DNA of 7,336 bases from an uncultured Candidatus Melainabacteria bacterium (GTDB lineage: Bacteria > Cyanobacteriota > Vampirovibrionia > Gastranaerophilales > Gastranaerophilaceae): NCBI GenBank assembly GCA_934675695.1, contig CAKURN010000068.1, positions 1 through 7,336 of the forward strand, in the 5' to 3' direction. The notes beneath the pieces were generated by a model. The model saw nothing but the letters and a program-made list of their open reading frames with translations. It did not search any database and was not told the origin of the DNA. The translations under genes and the position numbers were made by a program. The first letter of the stretch is position 1. The number at the start of each line of letters is the position of its first letter. Below, piece after piece: positions 1 to 5,761 of this stretch.

Positions 1-1708
1 CTGTAGCTTTGTTTTCGCCATCAGTTTCTATTTGATAAATTAAATCAGAAATTTTTTGATGGAAGACAAATGCACTGATTAATTTTGCTTCATAATTTGA
101 AAATGGCAATTTTGTGAAATTTTTGGCAATTTTTTCTCTTTCATTGTATGCCCTCATGACTTTTGCAGTCGTTGTTGCAAAAATATCTCTCATATTTTCC
201 GGATGTTGTTTCCAAACACTAATGATTTTGTCTAGTTCATTTATTGCAAACATCAAATTATATGGAGGACAAACTGCAATAAAATAGTCGATATTATTTG
301 CACCTGTTTCATATTGATTGTTTGCAAGAAACATTACACAATATGCACCCAGTGAAGTCCCAAAAGCAACTCTTGATAAGAAAGTGCGGTTGTATTTTTT
401 AGACAAATCAGAAATAATATTATCAACCAAAAGATTGACGAGTTTTACATCGTCTTTGATATTTCCAACAGCATAACCTTTTTTGAGACTTTTTAAAAAT
501 TCCCACTGAAAATGGCTTCCTAAAATAATTACACTATAGCCATCGTCATAAAACATTTTAGCAAAATATGAATTATGGGAATTATCTACTCCTTCTACAA
601 CAGATGGAAATATTATTGCAACGGGAGAAGTTTTGTCTTTTTGCAAAACATATCGGTATTTATATTTGCTTCTATTGGGAGAAAACTCTATATAGTCGCA
701 TTTTATTTTTTTAGAAAAATTTCTATTCCAAATCGACATCTCATTCCAAAATTTCTTTTTACCATTGCCTTCTAAAAGAGCTGTTCTGATTGAATCCAAA
801 ACAGGGCTTTGGGGATTGTAATCATCTAAGAAAATATCTGCTATTAATTCTTCGTTTTTGTCCATTTTTACAAACAAATTGTCAGAAATTTTTCCTTTTA
901 CGTCTAATTTGCTTTTTGAATTGTCAACCAAATCAATCTCATCATAGTCGTTTTTTATTTTTTCTATGACATTTTTTCTATCGTAATTAGAAAGTTTTAT
1001 GTATTTATCTATTGCATAAATTTGTTTTGCAATGTCATAAGTATCAACAAAATTTGATTCGACCATTTTGATTATAGGTTGGATATTTGTTGTTCTATTA
1101 ATCAAAAGCCCCATTTTTATTGCAGCAGCAACGGGGGAAGCTATATATGTTGTAGGTGTTAACAAAAAATCTAAAATTCTACCAACCATATCTCTAGATG
1201 ATATAGAAGAGACAAAAGGCAAAACGAGATAACTGCCGCATTTTACCTTGCATTTAGCTAAAGCCTGTTCCATATCTTCATTATATAATTCTAAATTAAA
1301 TACTTTATTTGCAACATCAAACAACCCTGCAAGCCCAAATGTAGAATTTATGAGAAATCTTTTTGTTTCGTGTTTAACTGCATCAAAATCTTTTTGCAGC
1401 AAACAACTGACGAGTCTTTTTGGGTATTCTATATTAATATATGCATAATTCAAACAATCAATCACAACAGACGGGGCAATACTCGCCCAGACGATGTGGA
1501 TTTTTTTGACGAAAATTTTGTTCAATTTTAAATTGAAATAAAAGACTTTTCTATTGAATTTTTCATATTTTGAATCATCAACAAAAAGGTCAGAAATAGA
1601 TGGAAATTTTGTTTCTTCATTGATTTCTTTTGCGTAAGCTAAAACATTAAAAAATAATAAATTAAATAAAATAACTCCTGATATTAATTTTTTCAACGTA
1701 ACCCTCAT
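1..1708 (-). CDS. Secreted MlaA/VacJ-family protein fused to an alpha/beta hydrolase domain (3' end outside window)
   Basis: At least 569 codons are open from the ATG at 1708 to the left edge with no stop, so the C-terminus is missing. Residues 1-26 form a signal peptide (basic start, hydrophobic core, AYA before KE) with no lipobox cysteine, unlike the E. coli MlaA lipoprotein. Residues about 50-232 match MlaA: FNRKVFYFN (51-59), RFLINSTFGLAGLFDVA (117-133), YLVLPF (160-165) and RD (172-173). MlaA family members form an outer-membrane channel that removes mislocalised phospholipid from the outer leaflet. After a charged linker, residues about 338-569 look like an alpha/beta hydrolase, with strands VAIIFPS and YSVIIL and the nucleophile elbow GTSLG (450-454, Ser452); the acid and His would lie beyond this point or outside the window. 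An alternative TTG start at 1696 has GAGGG five bases upstream and would give MKKLIS. MlaA assignment is firm; hydrolase fold is likely; substrate is unknown. Confidence 0.85.
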   Translation of the reverse strand, partial: MRVTLKKLISGVILFNLLFFNVLAYAKEINEETKFPSISDLFVDDSKYEKFNRKVFYFNLKLNKIFVKKIHIVWASIAPSVVIDCLNYAYINIEYPKRLVSCLLQKDFDAVKHETKRFLINSTFGLAGLFDVANKVFNLELYNEDMEQALAKCKVKCGSYLVLPFVSSISSRDMVGRILDFLLTPTTYIASPVAAAIKMGLLINRTTNIQPIIKMVESNFVDTYDIAKQIYAIDKYIKLSNYDRKNVIEKIKNDYDEIDLVDNSKSKLDVKGKISDNLFVKMDKNEELIADIFLDDYNPQSPVLDSIRTALLEGNGKKKFWNEMSIWNRNFSKKIKCDYIEFSPNRSKYKYRYVLQKDKTSPVAIIFPSVVEGVDNSHNSYFAKMFYDDGYSVIILGSHFQWEFLKSLKKGYAVGNIKDDVKLVNLLVDNIISDLSKKYNRTFLSRVAFGTSLGAYCVMFLANNQYETGANNIDYFIAVCPPYNLMFAINELDKIISVWKQHPENMRDIFATTTAKVMRAYNEREKIAKNFTKLPFSNYEAKLISAFVFHQKISDLIYQIETDGENKAT

Positions 1709-1738
1709 TTCTTTAAAAGTATTTTTGCTTAAACGTCT

Positions 1739-1770
1739 AAAAAAATGATTGCCGCATTAGCCATTTTTTT
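1739..1770. repeat. Inverted repeat in divergent mlaA-like/csaB spacer
   Basis: Arms AAAAAAATG (1739-1747) and CATTTTTTT (1762-1770) are perfectly complementary over 9 bp around a 14-base loop that is the only GC-containing part of the spacer. It resembles an intrinsic terminator with an A/T tract on both sides, but it lies between two divergent genes where no transcript should end. It may be an operator, a leader hairpin, or chance in AT-rich DNA. Confidence 0.35.
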
Positions 1771-1800
1771 GTATTATTTTTAAAATTTTTATATTTTTGG

Positions 1801-1806
1801 TAAAAT
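1801..1806 (+). promoter_or_regulatory. Candidate -10 element of csaB
   Basis: TAAAAT differs from the sigma-70 -10 consensus at one base and ends six bases before the csaB ATG at 1813, so transcription would begin at or next to the start codon. No convincing -35 hexamer is seen 16-18 bases upstream (only T/A runs), and no Shine-Dalgarno precedes the ATG. Such hexamers are common by chance at this base composition. Confidence 0.3.
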
Positions 1807-1812
1807 TAAAGA

Positions 1813-2823
1813 ATGAAGAAGATACTAATTTCGGGATATGTTGGATTTGACAATTTCGGAGATGAAGCAATTTTTTATGCTTTAGCGTCGCATTTAAAAA
1901 AAACAAACAATATAGTTAGTGTTTTTAGTGGCAATCCCAAAAAAACTTCTGAAAATTTTGAAGTAAAAGCATATTATTTTAAAAATATAGCCCAAATAAT
2001 AAAAGCAATATTTAATACCGATATCTTAATTTCAGGTGGCGGAAGCCTTTTACAAGACAAAACGAGCAGCTTTAGCCTTTATTATTATCTTTTTATTTTG
2101 GTTATAGCGAAGTTATTTTTTAAAAAAACCGTTATTTTTGCTCAAGGAATAGAACCGATGAAACAAAAAAATAACGAAATTTTGCTTAAACTCGTTTTAA
2201 AAACGTCTGATTTTATATCAGTCAGAGATAAAAACAGTCAACACTATCTAAAAAAACTGGGTATTGATTCGATTTTGCTATCTGATCCTGTTTATTCAAT
2301 TTTACAAGAAACCAAAATTTCAGAAAAAAAAGAAGGGTTGATTGTTCAATTAAGAAAAACAAAAAACATTAATGAAGATTTTCTATCAAAATTAGCACTA
2401 GAAATAACAAAAAATTACAAAAATACAATCAAAATTCTACCTTTGCAAGAATCTTTAGATAAAGAAATATGTGAAAAATTTAAAGATATTTTAGCGAATT
2501 TTGGTGCAAGAACAGAAATAATTTCAAAGACTTCTATCAAAGAAATTATTGAAACAATAAATGCTTCAGAATATATGATTTCAACCAGACTCCATGGAGC
2601 AATTGTATCTAGTGCAGTGAAGACAAAAACATTTACATTAAATTACGATGAAAAATTAAAAACGCTATCTGAAGAATTAAATATCCAGAATATAAATTTA
2701 GACGATTTTAGTTTTGATGAATTAGAAAAAAAATTAAAAACTTTCTTTAATAATAGTGAAAACTTTAATCAATACAGAAAATTCAGCTGGGAAGAATTGG
2801 ATTTGTTTTTGGCAAAAAATTAG
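1813..2823 (+). CDS. csaB: Polysaccharide pyruvyl transferase CsaB
   Basis: CsaB-type enzymes transfer pyruvate from phosphoenolpyruvate to wall or peptidoglycan-linked polysaccharides; the ketal-pyruvyl groups are the ligands for SLH domains of surface proteins. The 336-residue protein is full length for the family. It opens with the nucleotide-sugar-binding style motif GYVGFDNFGDEAI (8-20), followed by SGGGSLLQD (74-82), SVRDKNS (136-142), STRLHGAI (257-264) and a C-terminal NYDEKLKTLSEELNI (277-291), all in the family's usual order. A hydrophobic stretch at about 91-111 is probably core of the fold, not a membrane span. The ATG is the only sensible start, since the conserved motif begins at residue 8; no Shine-Dalgarno is visible. 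It is divergent from the MlaA-hydrolase gene and leads a likely two-gene operon with the acyltransferase. In a diderm this would support anchoring of SLH-bearing outer-membrane proteins to the cell wall (inference). Confidence 0.88.
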   Translation: MKKILISGYVGFDNFGDEAIFYALASHLKKTNNIVSVFSGNPKKTSENFEVKAYYFKNIAQIIKAIFNTDILISGGGSLLQDKTSSFSLYYYLFILVIAKLFFKKTVIFAQGIEPMKQKNNEILLKLVLKTSDFISVRDKNSQHYLKKLGIDSILLSDPVYSILQETKISEKKEGLIVQLRKTKNINEDFLSKLALEITKNYKNTIKILPLQESLDKEICEKFKDILANFGARTEIISKTSIKEIIETINASEYMISTRLHGAIVSSAVKTKTFTLNYDEKLKTLSEELNIQNINLDDFSFDELEKKLKTFFNNSENFNQYRKFSWEELDLFLAKN

Positions 2824-2831
2824 GAGAAATA

Positions 2832-3515
2832 ATGAAAAAAGAAAGCAGATATAAAGGCGACAAAAAATTAGATTTAATTTGCAATTTAGTAATAATTTTG
2901 TTTCATATAGTGAGATTTTTCTACAATTGTAAATGCATAAATTATCCAAAACAAAAAGTAATGTTTGCTCTCTGGCATGCACACCAATGCGGAGTGTTTT
3001 CTTGTAGTCAAATGAGAAAAACAGCGATTATGGTTTCAAACTCAAAAGATGGAGAAATAATTTCTCGAGCTGCAAATGCAATGGGTGTAGAAACAGTTAG
3101 AGGCTCACAAAATAGGGGTGGTGCGAAAGCAAGTTTAGAGCTTTTGAAAAAAATTACAGACGAAGACTACAACGGAGCAATCACCATAGATGGCCCAAAA
3201 GGCCCAAAAAGAGTGGTTAAAAAAGGAATTATTGAGCTTGCAAAAATGGCAAAAGTTCCAATCGTGCCTGCAATATGGTGGAGCAAAGACAAATCATTTT
3301 TAAAATTCAATTCTTGGGACGAGTTTAGATTTCCGCTTCTTGGAACAAAATTGGTTATGAAATTTGCTGATCCTATCGAAGTTCCTCAAGATTTAACAGA
3401 AGAAGAAACCGAACTTCTTAGACAAAAAATAGAAAATACGCTAAATGAACTTTATATTGATGTAAAAGAAAATTTCGACAAATACTATAAAACAGGTGAA
3501 AAAGTTAAGCTATAA
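2832..3515 (+). CDS. DUF374-family lysophospholipid acyltransferase-like protein
   Basis: This 227-residue protein matches the DUF374 branch of the LPLAT acyltransferase superfamily, membrane-associated enzymes thought to acylate lipid or lipid-A-like acceptors; the acceptor here is unknown. A hydrophobic N-terminal segment (about 17-31) should hold it at the inner membrane. The catalytic-site region is LWHAHQCGVF (47-56) with His49, followed by NSKDGEII (70-77), the VRGSQNRGGAKA block (89-100), and IDGPKGPKRVVKKG (119-132), then PIVPAIWW (143-150). This order is diagnostic of the family. The ATG has an excellent Shine-Dalgarno, AGGAG (2822-2826), that overlaps the csaB stop codon and sits five bases before the start; the 8-bp gap argues for translational coupling with csaB. 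Its neighbours (CsaB, MlaA-type protein) agree with an envelope role. Confidence 0.87.
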   Translation: MKKESRYKGDKKLDLICNLVIILFHIVRFFYNCKCINYPKQKVMFALWHAHQCGVFSCSQMRKTAIMVSNSKDGEIISRAANAMGVETVRGSQNRGGAKASLELLKKITDEDYNGAITIDGPKGPKRVVKKGIIELAKMAKVPIVPAIWWSKDKSFLKFNSWDEFRFPLLGTKLVMKFADPIEVPQDLTEEETELLRQKIENTLNELYIDVKENFDKYYKTGEKVKL

Positions 3516-3608
3516 ATAATATTTTTGTAAAGTTTTTTAAACAATAGTTTATTTTTTAACAGTTTTTTGTTTCAGATATTTTAACTCAAGTGAAGCGAAG
3601 GGTTAAAT
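3516..3608 (+). promoter_or_regulatory. Spacer with weak hairpins before the small gene
   Basis: TAAAC (3538-3542) and GTTTA (3547-3551) can pair and are followed by six T, a weak candidate terminator for the csaB operon. Further down, TTAACTC (3581-3587) can pair with GGGTTAA (3600-3606) including one G-U pair. This second stem would bury part of the Shine-Dalgarno AAGGG (3598-3602) of the gene starting at 3609, so it could reduce its translation. Both structures are weak and unproven. Confidence 0.3.
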
Positions 3609-3982
3609 ATGATAAATTTTCAATCAAATTTCAGCAATGAAACATCAATGCCAAAAATCAAAAAACTATCTCCTATAGGAGTTTTGAGTTCAAAAATAAA
3701 ATTAAACAGTGCAAAGAATGTTTTAAAAAACAATCCTGACACTTTTAATGATGTTGTTGATATTTCAGGGCGAAAAAGAATTATAAATAAAAACAAAACA
3801 TTCACATCTACAATTAGAAATAGAAAAAATCTTATCGAATATTCAAAACAAACGAAAAAGGTTATACAAAAACAATCGAAAACACATCAGATGGAACAAT
3901 CGTTGTTACAAAATACAAAAATAACGGCGATAAATTAGAAATTACATCAGTAAAAATGAGCAACTCTGGAAAATATAATTAA
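3609..3982 (+). pseudogene. Small protein of unknown function, apparent -1 frameshift near its middle
   Basis: I do not recognise this gene. It starts at an ATG with Shine-Dalgarno AAGGG (3598-3602) six bases upstream. Read in one frame it stops at 3938 as a 109-residue protein. Its last 30 or so codons are unlike the rest of the window (TCG, ACG, GCG codons). From about 3824 the -1 frame instead reads naturally through GYTKTIENTSDGTIVVTKY and KNNGDKLEITSVKM to a stop at 3980-3982, directly against the terminator hairpin. Adding one A in the A6 run at 3824-3829 would give a single 124-residue protein. The product is basic and hydrophilic, with no signal peptide or membrane span; its second half looks like short beta strands with a DG turn. 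It could be a broken gene, a sequencing error in a homopolymer, or, less likely, programmed slippage at A AAA AAT (3824-3830). Confidence 0.5.
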
Positions 3983-4005
3983 AATGCTGCAAAATGCAGC
4001 ATTTT
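3981..4005. terminator. Bidirectional terminator between convergent genes
   Basis: AAAATGCTGCA (3981-3991) and TGCAGCATTTT (3995-4005) form a perfect 11-bp stem with a three-base loop, with A/T tracts at both ends. It starts at the stop codon of the small plus-strand gene and lies 7 bp past the stop of the minus-strand aminotransferase, so it can end transcripts from both sides. Confidence 0.85.
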
Positions 4006-4012
4006 AATTTAA

Positions 4013-5212
4013 TTATTCATATTTAATTCCTGCTTTTTTAAATCTCTCAAAAACTTCTTGCAGTCTTAATATTGGCTGAACAAGCGAAACTCTAAAATGG
4101 TCATCACTCATATCGCCAAAAGCACTACCAGGGGTCAACAATACGCCTGTTTTATCAAGAACATATTTGCAAAATTCCATAGAAGAACTAAATGTAGATG
4201 GAATTTTTATCCAAAAATACATAGTAGCATCACTTCTAGGTGCATAAAATCCTAAATCAGTAAAACCTTTTGCAACAATTTCACGTCGAGCGTCGTATTT
4301 GTCCATAATGCCTTTAACATAATCTATAGGCATTTTAAGTGCTTCTATACAAGCATCTTGAACGATTGTTGAAGTACCATAGTCAATATTTGATTTCATA
4401 GCGTACAAATTTGAAATAAATTCTTTATTTCCAACTGCAAAACCGCATCTCCAGCCTGCCATATTAAATGTTTTTGTAAAAGAATGAAATTCAATTGCGA
4501 CGTCTTTTGCACCTTCTATAGAAAAAATAGAATAAGGACGATAATTTGAAAAACAAACTTCTCCGTATGCAAGATCAGATACCAAAAGAATATTATATTC
4601 ACGGCAGAAATTTACAACATCAGCTAAAAAGCTTTTAGGTGCAACAGCACCTGTTGGATTGTTTGGGTAATTTATGAAAAACATTTTTGCTTTTTTTGCA
4701 ACTTCTTCCGGAATATCATTCAAATCAATCAAAAATCTGTTTTCTTCTTTTAAATTTACAAAAAATGGTTTACCCCCTGCAATCAGTGTTCCACGACACA
4801 AAACAGGGTAGTAAGGGTCAGTAATAATGTTTATATCACCAGGGTTTGTATATGACATTGCAATATTTGCAAGCCCTTCTTTTTCACCAATCAAAGTTTG
4901 AACTTCTGTTTCCGGGTCAATATCAACAAAATATCTATTTTTCATCCATTCAGAAATTGCACGTCTGAGTTCTTTTTTCCCTCTGAAATTAGGATACCCA
5001 TGGTTTATCGGGTTTTGGATAGCTTCCAGTGCAACTTTAACTACAGGGTCAGGAGTAGCACCATCAGGGTTTCCGATTGAAATATCTATAACATCAACCC
5101 CGTTTTTGATTGCTTGTTGCTTCATATCAGCTAATTGAGCAAAGATATATTTTGGCAAATTCAAAATTCTATCAGCAGGTTTTATATCTATTTTTGTCAT
5201 TGTATTTTCCAT
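4013..5212 (-). CDS. dapL: Class I/II PLP aminotransferase, LL-diaminopimelate aminotransferase-like
   Basis: The 399-residue protein is a complete fold-type I aminotransferase. The PLP lysine is Lys247 in SFTKTFNMAGWRCG (244-257); NNPTG (184-188), SDLAY (212-216) and the substrate-carboxylate Arg374 in FRVSL are present. The N-terminus (ADRILNLPKYIFAQL), GEKEGLANI (109-117), the block MFFINYPNNPTGAV (177-190) and PGSAFGD (361-367) resemble the DapL branch that makes LL-diaminopimelate directly from tetrahydrodipicolinate for lysine and peptidoglycan, as also used in cyanobacteria. Closely related enzymes act on alanine, aspartate or other amino acids, so the substrate is likely but not proven. 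The ATG at 5212 is supported by AAAGGA about seven bases upstream; a second ATG four codons in lacks one. A weak -10-like TATAGA lies at 5242-5237. The gene appears monocistronic between two hairpins. Confidence 0.82.
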   Translation of the reverse strand: MENTMTKIDIKPADRILNLPKYIFAQLADMKQQAIKNGVDVIDISIGNPDGATPDPVVKVALEAIQNPINHGYPNFRGKKELRRAISEWMKNRYFVDIDPETEVQTLIGEKEGLANIAMSYTNPGDINIITDPYYPVLCRGTLIAGGKPFFVNLKEENRFLIDLNDIPEEVAKKAKMFFINYPNNPTGAVAPKSFLADVVNFCREYNILLVSDLAYGEVCFSNYRPYSIFSIEGAKDVAIEFHSFTKTFNMAGWRCGFAVGNKEFISNLYAMKSNIDYGTSTIVQDACIEALKMPIDYVKGIMDKYDARREIVAKGFTDLGFYAPRSDATMYFWIKIPSTFSSSMEFCKYVLDKTGVLLTPGSAFGDMSDDHFRVSLVQPILRLQEVFERFKKAGIKYE

Positions 5213-5248
5213 TTTTTAATCCTTTTATCAAAACTATCTATACACAAT

Positions 5249-5279
5249 AAAAGAGCCTTAGAAAATCTAAGGCTCTTTT
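5249..5279 (-). terminator. Intrinsic terminator downstream of rpsP
   Basis: Arms at 5249-5262 and 5266-5279 pair perfectly over 14 bp (core GAGCCTTAGA) around a three-base loop. It lies 19 bp past the rpsP stop on the minus strand, where the stem ends in TTTT followed by ATTG. The T tract is better on the plus strand (about five T, then a further run of seven), so it probably works both ways. It separates rpsP from the aminotransferase gene on the same strand. Confidence 0.85.
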
Positions 5280-5298
5280 TGATTTTTTTCTTACAAAA

Positions 5299-5643
5299 CT
5301 AAGCCTCAGCAGGAGCTTCTGCTTGCGCGGCTGCTGCTTTTTCAGCTTCTAATTTTGCTTGTGCTTTTTTAGAAAGTTTTACTTTTTCAGATTTTTTGTA
5401 GTTTAATGTACCATCTTCATTAGCATTGTTAATAAGATACATTACTGTAGGTGTAGCTTGAGCACCTTGAGAAAGTCTTGTTTTTGCTCTTTCTACATTA
5501 AGTTTCATTTCTTTAGATTTTGGGTTGTAATAACCAAGTTCCTCGATAGGAGCACCTTCACGTTTTGAACGGCTGTCTATGGCAATTATACGATAGCTAG
5601 GGTTTTTCTTGTAGCCCAATCTTTTTAATCTGATTTTAACCAC
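5299..5643 (-). CDS. rpsP: 30S ribosomal protein S16
   Basis: S16 is a small-subunit assembly protein bound to 16S rRNA. The sequence VKIRLKRLGYKKNPSYRI (2-19), AIDSRSKREGAPIEELGYYNP (21-41, in two parts: AIDSRSKREG and APIEELGYYNP) and the block GAQATPTV (60-67) are typical. The open frame extends further upstream, but the conserved protein begins at MVKIRL. That fixes the start at the GTG at 5643, with AAAGGA about ten bases before it. The product is 114 residues, longer than the roughly 80-90 of many S16 proteins, because of a charged and then alanine-rich tail (about 92-114, ending AAAAQAEAPAEA) whose GC-rich codons stand out from the surroundings. Here rpsP is single: none of the usual partners (rimM, trmD, rplS, ffh) is next to it in the window. 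It is divergent from the TrpD-like gene. Confidence 0.96.
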   Translation of the reverse strand: MVKIRLKRLGYKKNPSYRIIAIDSRSKREGAPIEELGYYNPKSKEMKLNVERAKTRLSQGAQATPTVMYLINNANEDGTLNYKKSEKVKLSKKAQAKLEAEKAAAAQAEAPAEA

Positions 5644-5699
5644 TTTGTTAAATTCCTTTTTTTGTACTGTCTTATCACTATCAAACAATAAACATAAAT

Positions 5700-5715
5700 A
5701 TTTTGCAAGCAAAAT
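5700..5715. promoter_or_regulatory. 16-bp perfect palindrome in rpsP/trpD-like divergent spacer
   Basis: ATTTTGC-AA-GCAAAAT is a perfect inverted repeat with a two-base centre. It sits 57 bp upstream of the rpsP GTG and 46 bp upstream of the plus-strand ATG, a position suited to a dimeric regulator controlling both promoters. It could also be chance; its central TTGCAA might serve as a -35 element on either strand. Confidence 0.35.
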
Positions 5716-5727
5716 GTTAAAAAAATT

Positions 5728-5754
5728 TATAATTTCAAAAAAATATGATATATT
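5728..5754 (+). promoter_or_regulatory. Candidate promoter of the TrpD-like gene
   Basis: Two -10-like hexamers are present: TATAAT (5728-5733), 19 bases after a TTGCAA (5703-5708), and TATATT (5749-5754), which ends seven bases before the ATG at 5762. The first would give a short leader of about 22 bases; the second would give a leaderless mRNA. No Shine-Dalgarno precedes the ATG, which favours the second or a weakly translated leader. Confidence 0.35.
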
Positions 5755-5761
5755 AATAGCT

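Noticed and set aside
575..1448. Two 66-residue plus-strand open frames (575-775 and 1248-1448)
   Set aside because: Both lie wholly antisense to the MlaA-hydrolase gene, have no Shine-Dalgarno or domain, and are explained as shadows of that frame.
2734..2982. Minus-strand 82-residue open frame across the csaB/acyltransferase junction
   Set aside because: It overlaps two well-supported plus-strand genes on the opposite strand; its hydrophobic look follows from antisense of Lys/Asn-rich codons.
4898..5080. Plus-strand 60-residue open frame
   Set aside because: It is antisense within the aminotransferase, with no start signal and no recognisable sequence.
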